21,529 bases of DNA, from assembly GCA_022496185.1 (NCBI GenBank), contig WTXG01000457.1, positions 1-21,529 of the forward strand, read 5' to 3'. Within the stretch, counting starts at the first letter, position 1. Each line of letters starts with the position of its first letter. The notes under the pieces are model-generated. The model was not told where the DNA came from. It was given only the letters and a program-made list of their open reading frames with translations, and did not search any database. Both the position numbers and the translations under genes were made by a program. Source of the DNA: Multifurca ochricompacta. Its lineage: Eukaryota > Basidiomycota > Agaricomycetes > Russulales > Russulaceae. This document shows positions 10,281 to 20,577 of the stretch, in pieces.

Positions 10281-13200
10281 TTACCCACCATAGTGGACAA
10301 AATTGACCCATCGTTCCAATGTCATCCTCTTCTTTCTCCGTAGCTTCTTCACCGCATCTCGAAGTGCCTCACCAGATCTCTCATAATACCCTACCTCTCT
10401 CTCTCTTGTACCCGAGTTCGAGAACATAGACTTGTAGAAATGTTTCGCCAGATCCCGTCCATCCATATCTGCCATAGCCCACATCGTCCCTACCACACTT
10501 CCGAATCCACAGTATTGCATTGCTGCAGTCAGATGGAGTGCTTCATCAGTAATACTCTTATCGGTCAATTCTGCTGTGTGACACGCAGACAGGAATGCAA
10601 ATTCTGCATTCGGAATCTGAGATCGCACAATGTCACGCAACGTAAGCCGTTCTCCATGGAGCTTGAATGATGCATCGAATGGCTTTCCACTCTTCAATGA
10701 CCCATGGCACACGAAATGAGCAAACTGATGGTCTCGCAGCCCTTCCAGCACAGTCCTTGCTGTCGCCTCTTCTGAGATAAGACTGGTCACCTTTGTCCTG
10801 ACAGCTTGAACGACCTTCATCTCATCCCATGCTCCTGGCAGGGATTCGTCGTCCGGTTGTGCCATGAGGAGAATCGAAGGCTTAGGCAGCTTCGGCTTCT
10901 GCTTATTGAATGAACCCAATTTGTTGCGAGATTCGATCAGTGCGGAGAGTGTTGGCGTATATGATGGGATGTAAAGATCTGAAAAATATCGCTTCGCCAC
11001 GCCCTGCTCCGATGGAATTGGGCCGATCGCGTGGAGGGGAAGAGAACAGAATACGGATGTTGGGCACCACCACACACGAGATTGTTCTTCGATACCCAAT
11101 GCGCAAAGTCTTTCAAGCACTGGCCGACCGACAAGATCATAGAGCTCAGTGAGCACGAAAGTTAAAGCATCATCGTATTCCTTCGAGTCCAGGCCTGCTT
11201 TTCGTGCGTCCACTAGATGGTCTCTTAATCTGTTTGCACGGTCATAGAAATCGTCGGGGGTGGTGATAAGCGATGGAGGGGACTGATGGAGGGCGGCGGC
11301 GGCGGTGATGATGATGATGTCGGAACGGCATCGGGAATGGTTGATGACGATCACGGGTCCTCGGGAAGCGGCGAGACGGAGATTTTCGAATTGGGGTAGA
11401 TTCAAAAAGTTGTGAAATGAAGGAAGTGCTTGTATTTCTGAAACGAGCTCATCGCGCTCTTCCATCAGTTTGCGTTGCTTTACCACGAGATGACCAAACC
11501 AGTCCATTCCTTCAGCACCCGCGCCTGGCGCCCCGCCCAACCCAAGAGGCGAAATGGACGTAGTCAGCCCTTCTAGCTCCTTATTGACACACGCAAATCT
11601 CTCTGCTAGAGACGGGTTCGTCCGATGCAGTCGCTCGATTGACGTCCGAAGCCACGCATCTCCGACCAGATCAACGCCCTTCCCTGCTCGAGTATCTCGA
11701 TTGCTTTCTCGACTTGACCTTTCTCGATCTGATACGACGCGTAGTCCAACGGTAAGGATTCATAACTTTCGCGCATCGAGACAAGACGAAAATGTTGGGT
11801 GTCTAGATTCGGCGCGAATACCAATGACGCTTGCATTAACGACATGCTAGACTGATATGCAAATGAGACGGAGCGGTGTCTGGCACGTCGGGCAACCTGG
11901 GCCCATTCACATGAAAAGCGAAAGCGTAGAGGTATGTTCGCGTGTTCATCCTTGCTGACCAGGGATACAGTCGCATTATTTCTTCAAAGCCTTGCCTGCG
12001 ACGGAACAACGGTAAGCGAGTGAACAAAGAAGAAATAAGCTGTTGGAATATAAGAAGGAGGAATGGCTTTGCCACTGGCATGTTGACAAGTTCGCGGCTG
12101 AGGCTGATTGACTCGTTAAGGAACTCGAGTTTATGAGTACAATGGAATCCGCGCAGGAGGAGGTCTGCCAATTTTTCAGCGGTGATGAATGTGAAGTAGT
12201 CATTGGAGAGAGGTGAAGTGAGGAACATTCGACAATATTTGATGCTTCCCTCAATGTCCGCTATATCGTTAAGCTCACCCATGGAGCGAAGTGCGTTAAT
12301 ATGTTGGCTTCTCTCTTCAGCGTCCATTGAAGAAAAGACAAAGACGGAACAAGGTTCGATTTAGCGACAGCAGAAGCTACCAGGGATCGTAATGATGGAA
12401 TGTCGAGATCGGAATGGCGCTCTTCAAGACCACCTGGAACACCGAATATTGTAGACCGCACACTCATACTGGCCTTTAGGGCCCGAGTGACAGTGGTACG
12501 TTGAAAATCAGAAAGAGACGTCACGCTGAGCAGGGCACGAAGCCGCGAAATCGACTCCTCTAGATACTCTGGGTTTCCATGCGTGGCCGACCGGGCGAGT
12601 GCGATCGCTGAAAGCAGATTCAAAGCTTGGTCTCTGCATGACTCGGAACTCTCTTCGGAAGTGATAACTCTGTCCAAGATGGCTGCTGCTTCCTCATAAT
12701 CCGCGTTCGAGTACGTTACATGGAAGCGATGGGCGAGCGCGTGTGCGAGCGCCAAGGGGACATGTTGGAAATTGGGTAGATGGATGCAAGCCTCCCGCAG
12801 GCATTCAACGATTTGGCACAAGGCTTTCTCTCGCCTTATTACAGTGAAACTGGTGGTAGTAACTGCTTGAACCAAGGATGCGACAGTGGTTTTTATGAAG
12901 TGTTCGTTTTGTAGTATTTCTGATGGAAGGAAGAGTTCGCGACAGAGGATCGCCATCTCTTCTATGTCGTTCGTCAGATCGCCAGACTGTAACTCAACTT
13001 GAATGGCCAATGCCTCCACAAGCGAGGTTGTAACTTGATTGGGTGAAATGTCAAAGACTTGGAGGGGCTGGTCTCGGAGATAATGGAGATATTGAATGAG
13101 GTATTCTACGTCTTCGGGCTGCTTGGAGTTCTCCAAGCGAAAAAGAAGGGCGTCTGTGAGGTCAAGGAAGACCTGGAGAATATTTCTACCGTGCCCTGCA

Positions 13201-13452
13201 GATGGCTGTGGAAGGAATATCGCGTAAGTAAAATAAAGGATGGATTTGTCCAGGTCGTCATTATCGTCCGACAACATGTAGCGAGTAAACCACGCCAAAC
13301 CCAGAGCCTGGAGATCAATAGAGGACTGTGGATGATCAATAATACTCTGGATTTGGTATATGTCATGGTCGATTTCAGAGATGGAAACTGTGAAAGATAT
13401 AATCACGAATGGTACTAGAGGAGGGGGGGGACTTGCCTAGTGAGGTATTCAT
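10281..13452 (-). CDS. TPR-like/CHAT-domain protein gene, right copy, nearly whole
   Basis: This gene encodes a protein of roughly 1050 residues: N-terminal helical repeats (for example NADYEEAAAILDRVI) and a C-terminal CHAT domain. CHAT proteins are caspase/separase-clan peptidases; substrate and partners here are unknown. One frame (about 13406-12261) covers most of the helical region, others cover 12327-11836 and 11845-11606, and an unbroken frame from about 11600 to TGA 10281-10283 holds the whole CHAT region. His lies in HFVCHG (codon 10704-10706) and Cys in LSACHT (codon 10581-10583). The end, ERWVNFVHYGG, is typical of this agaricomycete family. Four single-base differences break the frame: an extra T at 13383-13389, and missing bases at 12333-12336, 11963-11972 and 11646-11653. 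The left copy has the frame-keeping base at each site. The ATG at 13452 is chosen by homology with the left copy. It could be a pseudogene or a real gene with assembly indels. Confidence 0.85.
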
Positions 13453-13641
13453 GGTTCAACGGTTGAAAATCAGGAGATTAAATCGCAAGTCGTCTGTACT
13501 CGGGAAAGAGTATCAGACAGCCAGATACCCTGGGAGCAATGAACTGCCTTCATAACTATCACGTGCGTTCATCAGAGGCGGTGGAAGGAGCAGGAACAGG
13601 AACAGGAACAGAAATCTCGAATTAGTGGTAGGCCGTGCATC
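13453..13641 (-). promoter_or_regulatory. Upstream region of the right CHAT gene with CACGTG box
   Basis: This is the counterpart of 898-1045. It keeps CACGTG at 13560-13565, 108 bp upstream of the proposed ATG. It differs by a short hexanucleotide expansion, CAGGAA repeated three times plus CAG, at 13591-13611. The match with the left arm ends at about 13641. Confidence 0.3.
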
Positions 13642-14611
13642 CGTTGGATCTAATCCTTGTCTCCTTGTTTCTTACGACCTTCTAGTGTGACATATGCGGC
13701 TGTAGCTATTGTAAGGATGGATCGGGCGTTGAGCATGAAACAGCCAGCTATTGGCTCTCCTCTTTCATCGAACCCTGAATTAGAGCACTTATGATCTAGT
13801 TTCAATATCTTATCATTTGCATTCCGGGCCGCATTGCCCGTCCATTCCTTACACCAGTTTCACTACCTCCCCGTCTTAATTGCCAGGTTTCTACCTCTCC
13901 GTCTACACCTCTCCGCCTTTATTGCCTGGCTTCATCTCACCTGTCTCCTTTCAATCCTAATTCACCCTCTTTCTGCTTCATAACTAGGTCTCTCTGCAAG
14001 TATATAAGTGTACATACAATGCTTGTAGTAGACCAGCCAGTGAGCCAACAGAAGCAGAAATCAAACGGCATTTCTCCCTTTTTCTCTGTCTTTCTTTTGT
14101 GCGCTAAAGAACTTCTTGACGACATCGAGCGCAAGGTCAAACGGAACCAGCAAGCAGTAGATTCGCATCAGTTCAAGCACGATACACCCTCCTTCGAAGT
14201 CTCAGTTATCTCAGGGATTCCTTCATTGCTCTCTTCCACCTTTATACCTCTCTCCTCTAGGGAATACTTTGCCTCGCACTCACCGCGGATTAGATCCGTA
14301 CACTATGTCGTTCGCAAAAAGACCCCATCACCCTTCGAGTCTACCAACCTAGTCGCCTTGGCCCCTTCCTCTTAATTACACACAACGTAGGGATTTGGTG
14401 TCGCACGCATTCCGCAGCCTCGAGATATTTCACTAGACACTACTGTCACTTTGCCGGAGATATGAGTCAGGATATGAACTCGAGGATTATGAAGTGACCA
14501 CGTCAGCGTTCACGAATACACAGAGAAAGCATGAGCAGCTAAATGAAACCAAGTGCTGACTCGGAATGGAGTGGCAGCCTGCTTCGTACCACAAAGTATC
14601 CCCTGTTTGTG
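13642..14611. other. Arm-specific segment of about 970 bp, unidentified
   Basis: This segment is present in the right arm only; the left arm goes directly from the block at 898 to the block ending near 897. Either it was inserted here or it was deleted on the left. I see no terminal inverted repeats, no clear target-site duplication and no transposase-like frame. It contains a CT-rich stretch with an imperfect direct repeat (13863-13887 and 13903-13929), a TATATAA at 14001-14007, and an ATG-initiated 118-codon frame at 14019-14375 including KELLDDIERKVKRNQQAV. I do not recognise that frame, and its ATG lies only about 12 bp past the TATA-like site, so it is not called as a gene. Confidence 0.45.
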
Positions 14612-14711
14612 TGAAGGATAGCAGAGCACTAAGGGCCACTAACATACCCATAAATAAAATTAGTACGTGTTCACGACCTCGAATACAGATCATGGTGCAC
14701 GAAACGAAGTT

Positions 14712-14966
14712 TCAGTCATTGCCCAGGGGTTTGATCCCTTTCTTCAGTTCTCTCAAAGTATCTGGAGAGAAAACGTATTTGCCGATAACGTCGTAATGGG
14801 GCACCTCTTCCCAGTTGCTGGAGAAAATCGAGCGGATAGAGATCTTTGGCTCAGTTTGATCCATCTGCATCAACCATCTGGCCAACAGCCCCCACAGTAT
14901 TACACCGTCACAGGAGGGTGAAGTCACTCTATTTGAGATTTGTGATGATACTCGAATCGTGGGCAA
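14712..14966 (-). CDS. Unidentified gene tail (possible last exon)
   Basis: An open frame of about 84 codons, without an ATG at its upstream end, stops at TGA 14712-14714. It contains WGLLARWLMQMDQTEPK and ends near VFSPDTLRELKKGIKPLG. The composition looks protein-like and parts of the DNA are conserved in the left arm, but I recognise no family. If real it is the terminal exon of a gene whose 5' part would lie toward 15065 or beyond; no convincing upstream exon was found. The left counterpart is clearly deleted. It may be a fragment carried along by the duplication, or noise. Confidence 0.3.
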   Translation of the reverse strand: MPTIRVSSQISNRVTSPSCDGVILWGLLARWLMQMDQTEPKISIRSIFSSNWEEVPHYDVIGKYVFSPDTLRELKKGIKPLGND

Positions 14967-15070
14967 ATAGAGTGGAACGAGAATTGAGTTCAGCGGGAGG
15001 GGAAGTCGAGGTTGAAATCGTACGATGTGCTGTGCTCAACTGAGCTGCTGAGCAAACTTGCCTCCTTCAA

Positions 15071-15730
15071 CGAACGAAGTACCGGATAACTACTCGTCAT
15101 ATTTGGATATCATCATTACTCGGTGAACGCGGTACTCTCGTCTCTATACATCGTCCGATAAATATTTAAAAAAAGATTCCAACATGCTCTAGTGGTGTGA
15201 GGGATTGAATTAAGAAAATGACAAACATATACGTGCGGTCACCGGAGTTTCAATATCAATCATCAATCAGCACTCAGCGTCAGCACAAAGCCAAGTTTAC
15301 GTACACCAACTAATTTCCCCTCATCCAAGATTCATAAAATTCGTTTTGTTTTGATTACCCATCTCACCACAAAGCGCGTCCACAGCTATTAGGTATCCCT
15401 ACAATCTTTCAACGTAGATCTTTCAATCATTTTTTTTAACCATGGGGATGGACGGTGTGACATAATTGTAACCATTGTGACGTATATGTGACTTGACTGA
15501 CTTGGCTGATAACATCGAGATAGGAGAGCGGCTAGCTTCGGAAATCGCAATCCGTTTGCATTTGCAGTCTTAATAATTTGTGGTGTTCGGAAATCTGAAT
15601 CCGAGAGTTTTTTCAAGGGCAATGATAGATCGTTTGATTTGATACCGATGCACGCCTGTCACTTCTTTTTTGCACTCGACGTCACAGGTCAGGGTGCTGA
15701 GCAAGGTAACCAGCTTGCGCCTCCTCCGAA
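15071..15730. other. Intergenic stretch, no convincing gene
   Basis: I see no supported gene in this AT-rich stretch beyond the end of the inverted repeat. Minus-strand open frames at 15389-15622 and 15570-15827 lack family features, and the second overlaps the start and promoter of the plus-strand gene at 15802. Confidence 0.4.
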
Positions 15731-15731
15731 A

Positions 15732-15746
15732 CCAATCTCTATATAA
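15732..15746 (+). promoter_or_regulatory. CCAAT and TATA-like elements before the 128-aa gene
   Basis: CCAAT at 15732-15736 and TATATAA at 15740-15746 lie 55-70 bp upstream of the ATG at 15802. The TATA spacing suits a core promoter with a short leader. The two motifs are unusually close together, so the CCAAT may be incidental. Confidence 0.35.
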
Positions 15747-15801
15747 TTCAGGATCGGTGTGTGGGGAAATATCGCATATCGCATAGACCCTCTTCCCAGA
15801 C

Positions 15802-16321
15802 ATGTCTAATGTACGTAGGCTCTTCACCCACTCACAGCACCTTTCGCACCATGGTACTTATAGGGGATGATTTATTTACAGGATGATGCCTCGAACCCGC
15901 ATATTGACTTTGCTTCTGTCACTGCAAAACTCCAGGAAGGCGTAGAGCATTATGTACTTGGCAAATTTCTACCCGCCATTCCTGCTCCCTTGAGGTGGTT
16001 TTGGACCATTCTTGTATTCTTTTTTAAGGTCAAGTGGTTTATATTTGTAAGTCGATTATCGTTTCTTTCCCGTGAGTCACCCCATTCAACATTTACCGTT
16101 TTTTGCAGACGCTTCCCATAAGAATTGCCCTCGACATCTATGAGCGTCAGTTAAGGGTCTTGTTTCCCATACTGCCATCCATCAGAACACGGCTCCTTGG
16201 GATACGGACAACGTTGATTGCGTCGCTCCCGAAATCGACCCCGCAAACCGTAAACCATGCCGTCGCTTCCCTCACCGGGAGTTTTTTTTCACACCTGGAC
16301 GAAGAAGACAAAGATATATGA
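15802..16321 (+). CDS. Small hydrophobic protein, 128 aa, three exons with a 9-nt first exon
   Basis: Function is unknown. Exon 1 (15802-15810) encodes only Met-Ser-Asn. Introns at 15811-15881 (GTACGT...ACAG) and 16047-16108 (GTAAGT...GCAG) are both phase 0, and exons 2 (15882-16046) and 3 (16109-16321) complete 128 codons ending in TGA. The N-terminus is acidic and polar. Residues about 42-68 are strongly hydrophobic (LRWFWTILVFFF, then KWFIF), suggesting one membrane segment or hairpin. A basic stretch follows and the C-terminus is acidic (DEEDKDI). TATA and CCAAT elements lie just upstream. The fit of frame, splice sites and promoter supports a real gene. An alternative is a start within exon 2, but no ATG precedes the conserved-looking region there. 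Confidence 0.5.
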
Positions 16322-19246
16322 GTGGCCCCCACGTCACCGGCGGGCCCGAGCTTCCTTCGTTCACGGCAACAGTGATATATAGTTCTTTCCGGGAGGTTGG
16401 GGGGGAGAAGGGGTTGATGGGCTCTGAAATTAGCACCGAGTCCTATAGTGAGGGAGGTGATGAGAGGGTTAAAGGGGTTCCCAGCTCTATCGATCCGGAT
16501 TTATGCAAGACAGAGAGGCTTTGGCTTTTACTACTATCAAACATCTAACACCAACGAACACTATATTTCTTGAATTGATTTGCCCGATGCCTTGTCAGTT
16601 GATGGTAAAGAGGTGCGGTTGAGGACGTTAGAGGACGAGTGTTTTTTCATCCCTCAGTATCATCGATCATGTTCGGTTATACTCTGCAACGCAAAGGGGA
16701 GCGAATCAAGGGCTGTACAGGAAGGCAAAGGAGCGACGACGTTGGATGGATAATGACAGCCTTCAGCGATTGGAGAATATCCGGGGATGGATGGATTTTA
16801 TGTCACGTGCCAGCGTATCTCACTGTAGCGGCTTTGGAGGGCCGACCGAGAAAAGCGTCCATCACTAAAACGTATTCCGGTAGCCAGTCGAGGGGTCAAT
16901 TGACATGCTTTAAGGGAGACTTCACCGCGGTTCTCCAATAAACTCAAAGAGCTGGATAGCAGCACACGCTTACACCCGGGCGAAGGTTGATTCACGCGGC
17001 TGGACGGGGGGGTGTGTGGTTCGAAGTCCGAGTGGGAGATAACCACACGCGTGTGCTATATACTAGACGGGTAGAAAAGTGGCATGTGGTGGGTGGGCAG
17101 CTTGTTCACCTGGCGAATTGTGGGTGGGTGGCGGCAGTACGAGCAAACCAATAACAAACACTACTCTACCCCCATTTATAACTATCGAACCACCGTAAAA
17201 CCAAACTCGCAACGAAAAAGGGAAGGCCTCCTGACGGACACGGATACACGCAGAAAATCTGGAGTATCACTCTTCGCAAACCCCCTTGTTTTTCTTCTTT
17301 TGCTTAATGCAAGCTCACGACAGCAGTCTCGAGATAAGGTAATCGAGATAGGCGTGACACATGTGCTAGAAATGGCATTTACAACCCCAAAGTTTACACC
17401 CGGATACTCGCATCTAGTTCGCCAGAACGTATGACCCCAACCACAACTCAGGGAACGCCCGATTACGGATAGGATACTGAGACAGCTCGCGCGTGTATAT
17501 AAATGGCGCGGTGAACCAAGTGATAAGCCAGGAAACGAAGCTTAACTCCGCCCCGCAGAGAGTACCAAACGTTAACACGGTTACGTTGGTAGAATGAACA
17601 CCATCGAAGGGCCATGGATAGAGAGGGGATAGCGAATCACGATCACGAAAGAGAGCCAGGCCAGATACTGGACGTTCACGTGATCTATCACGGGTCAAGG
17701 CCAAGAAAACTCGTGACTGAGCTAAGTATAATCACAGAGGTTGCCAGCAGCTTGACAACTTGACCGAAAGAACAAAAAAAAAAAGAAAGCTTTGGCGCCT
17801 TGCAGCATTGGAAGCGTACCAGTGGGTCTACAATACACCGGGGTCGATCGAAGTTTTTTTCGATGACTATGGAATATGAGGAAAGTCCTATGCCAGCCAG
17901 GTAGAACGGCAGACGGGTAAAGAATGAAGGTCAGTGGCAACAATAAACTCAATGACAAGAGATTCAAACATAATGATTGCGAGCTCCAAGCAGTTGGCAG
18001 AGACGTGGGCTGAAGCCTTATTATATGATCAGGTTTTTCAATGGTAGGAACGCTCTCGCATCTTCCAGCGGCGTGGCTTCTTTATCTAGCGATTTCAGAG
18101 CTTAGAGCTATTCAGCTAGGAAGGACAGGAGGCGAGCAGCCCTAAGGAGTCCAAGCATAGAAAGATATGTGAAGGGTGAGTGGTGCATAACCGTAGGTTA
18201 TTCTTGTCCCTTGCGTGTCCATCCATACTTGAGGGGGGGGAATGACGTCCATGAGCTCTCACGCTCGCCATCCACATCCACGAGTCCACTTATAGCCCTA
18301 GTGTATCGTCCCCAGACCCCCCCCCCCCCATAAAATAGCCCCCCTCTCATTAGAGTCTTCAAGATTTAAATCATAGCCGTGCGTCTAGAACCGCCAGTAC
18401 CTGCAGCGCATCCTTAGAAGCAAGGCCGCCGTGGACCCAATAAAACCATATTAAATGAGGGGTGTGATGGTTGAAGTACAGGAGGGGTCTGTTGATGGAG
18501 GCTGGGTTGTAGGTGCCACTTGGCACTTGTGGGGTTGATGGTTGATTGTTTGATATGGGTGGCGACAAGGCGGTCTTCCGCCCGCACCTGCTCATGTAAT
18601 CAATCATACACTGGGTAGAGCAGAGCGGTAACATGGGCGTAGACCAGCCAGATAATACACCACGTGAAAACCGACTATATGAACTGTGAAGGCTTCACAT
18701 TATCCTACATATACCCTACTAACGCCCAATCGAAAAATTTACGGTTACGCCCAGTTAACGGTGACCGACGTGGACGACAAATGCATGCACACATGCTTGA
18801 TTGATTACGTGCATTCATGCGATTGTCTTTTCACCATTTTATCTCTCCCTCTCGGTTTGGTGGGGGGCATATATGTGTGCGCGGACCACGCCGCATATAA
18901 GTTCATGCATGTTTCCAAAAGTACGATAACAAGATGTGTATCTATCGCTTGCCGGACGGCTGTAGCAGAAAGTAACACCAGCACATCCAACGCAGGTGGG
19001 AAGCATGAGATTGGGGTCGGGCTCAGGGCAGGAGGAAAGGCGAGAGCCAGGAGGGTATTAAGGAAATTAAGGAACGACGATGGGATAGAGAGATAATGAT
19101 ACAAAAGCGCATGTGATGCGGATAATGCGATGAGGGGGGTATGCTGTGTGAGTGGAACACATGTGACGAGACACAATAACGGCATGAGTGGATGCAGGAG
19201 GTATATACAGTGGAGGTATATATGTGCGTAAGGGGGGTTCGCCCCG
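16322..19246. other. Long stretch without a convincing gene
   Basis: About 2.9 kb with no gene I can support. Open frames on either strand are short, often lack ATG, and match no family I know. It includes homopolymers (eight G at 18233-18240, thirteen C at 18317-18329), a TATATAAA at 17496-17503 not followed by a usable frame, and several CACGTG sites. The last few hundred bases are probably 3' untranslated sequence of the 376-residue gene. Fast-evolving or multi-exon genes could be missed by eye. Confidence 0.4.
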
Positions 19247-20377
19247 TCATCGCGCAAGAGGCTTGCAAAGTGGGCTGCGTGTACGCGGAGTGTGAGGATG
19301 GTAATTTGGCGTTCTGGCGCCGCCGCGTTCATGAAAGCGCAGGATATGAGTCGCAACCAGCTGCGGCATGGTGTATATGCGCTTCTCTGCAGGAACCTGG
19401 GACGGGACACGTGGCGAGACTAGACCCGGTGGGGACCTAGGAGGTGGTGAATTGCCTAACATAGCGGGCGGCAGAGGCAGGGGTGGCAATGAGGCTGCAG
19501 GCAGTAGATGATGTGCACACTGTAACGTCGTGGGGCTGGCCGGCAGCGGGTCAGGGCTTACATCCATCGCGTCCGCACCTGCGATCATCTCCGGCGACGG
19601 CGGTGGGGCACGCGTACCCTCTAGGGGTACGGTCGATGGTAACGTATGGCTTTTGTCCTTCAAAGGGTTAGCATCCATCACCGTCGGAGCAAAGCCACCT
19701 GTGCGAAGACGCTGGGCCAAGCGAACCACAAGCTGCTGGTCCAAGCCACGCAGCTCTTCTCTCACCCTTGCCACCACAATGTCCCTAGAACCTGGTCCAT
19801 CTTCAACGATCATAACATCCACACCCATATCCACAGTCACATTCTGTCTCCTCTCAACCTCAGCATGCAAAGCAATGATACTGCGGTGAACTGAGGCCGT
19901 AAACTGGAGATCCGCAAGCACGCGTTTGCTCTTTCTTGGCCGCTTGGAAACGGGACGAACGACAATTGTAACCGAGGTACGAGCAGAAGGCGGAGCAAGT
20001 GCACCGCTGCGCCGACGGCGAGCCTCAACGGGAAGGGGACGCTTAAGTCCTGGAGGCGGGTCATGCGTGATCGTATGTTCGCCTACGGGAGCTGTAGGGA
20101 ACGGAATCACATTTTCCTCTCGTGGCGAAGAGTCCACGGGCATCGACGGGAGTGGCTTCCATGTGCGCAGAGCGGTTGTGCTCGTTAGGGCAACAGTTGC
20201 TGAGGCCTTTCGGGAAGGGAAACGCGGCGGAGGGTTGTAGTCAGTCTTCGAAGACTTACTCACGGGTTGCCTCAGTGGCATCGCATTCGTTCTGTCACCG
20301 AACGCTCGTAAGGTTGAGACGATGGCTTTGGAGGTGAAACCTTCCGGAACGGAGAAAAGCGTTGGAATGTCGTACAT
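19247..20377 (-). CDS. Proline-rich, probably nuclear protein of unknown function, 376 aa
   Basis: A single-exon frame runs from ATG 20377 to TGA 19247-19249. I recognise no domain. It is rich in Pro, Arg and Ser. A basic cluster SKRPRKSKR at residues 144-152 could be a nuclear localisation signal. It precedes the most structured-looking part, residues about 153-235, with helical stretches such as IIALHAEVERRQN and RVREELRGLDQQLVVRLAQRL. The C-terminal third is proline-rich and low in complexity. The ATG is the first after a good TATA box (20552-20561), giving a leader of roughly 140 nt. The same frame stays open upstream for about 55 codons without an ATG, so the protein could be longer if an upstream exon exists. 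It looks lineage-specific. Coding status is supported by length, the TATA box and a non-random composition, not by homology. Confidence 0.6.
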   Translation of the reverse strand: MYDIPTLFSVPEGFTSKAIVSTLRAFGDRTNAMPLRQPVSKSSKTDYNPPPRFPSRKASATVALTSTTALRTWKPLPSMPVDSSPREENVIPFPTAPVGEHTITHDPPPGLKRPLPVEARRRRSGALAPPSARTSVTIVVRPVSKRPRKSKRVLADLQFTASVHRSIIALHAEVERRQNVTVDMGVDVMIVEDGPGSRDIVVARVREELRGLDQQLVVRLAQRLRTGGFAPTVMDANPLKDKSHTLPSTVPLEGTRAPPPSPEMIAGADAMDVSPDPLPASPTTLQCAHHLLPAASLPPLPLPPAMLGNSPPPRSPPGLVSPRVPSQVPAEKRIYTMPQLVATHILRFHERGGARTPNYHPHTPRTRSPLCKPLAR

Positions 20378-20551
20378 GGTGAAAGCGTCGTCGGATGCAA
20401 AGGATAAAGAGAGTCGTGGAAGACGTCGACCAGCGGATGCGCAGAGTTCTATCTCGTTGAAGCGTCGAGACGGGGAAATGTCGTCGACGGGCGGCTCAAG
20501 GAAAAGCGGGGTGGGAAGAAGGGAGGATTTAGTCGGGAATGACGAACCCCC

Positions 20552-20561
20552 AATTTATATA
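20552..20561 (-). promoter_or_regulatory. TATA box of the 376-aa gene
   Basis: On the minus strand this reads TATATAAATT, about 175 bp upstream of the ATG at 20377. No ATG occurs between the expected transcription start and 20377, which supports that start. Confidence 0.5.
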
Positions 20562-20577
20562 CACTAACCAAACATAC

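Larger units (their letters stand above)
8378..15070 (-). repeat. Right arm of the large imperfect inverted repeat
   Basis: This arm is the reverse-complement partner of 598-6917. It contains the P450 upstream region (8378-9128), a truncated P450 (9129-10242), the better CHAT gene (10281-13452), its upstream region (to 13641), an arm-specific 970-bp segment, and the outer gene tail (14712-15065). It lacks the 820 bp equivalent to 4342-5161. Lengths of the remaining P450 exons (178, 318, 91 and 91 bp) and the 38-bp gap between stops match the left arm exactly, while introns and intergenic DNA show many substitutions and small indels, so this is not a fresh assembly duplicate. Confidence 0.9.

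Noticed and set aside
14019..14375. ATG-initiated 118-codon frame in the arm-specific segment
   Set aside because: No family resemblance, no splice support and a TATA-like site too close to the ATG; kept only as a note.
15570..15827. Minus-strand frame opposite the start of the 128-aa gene
   Set aside because: It overlaps that gene's promoter and first exon, has an ATG only at 15803 sharing the same CATG, and shows no recognisable motif.
17010..17050. GGTTCGAAGTCC resembling a tRNA T-arm
   Set aside because: The flanking bases do not form the five-pair T stem, and no acceptor or D arm can be placed.
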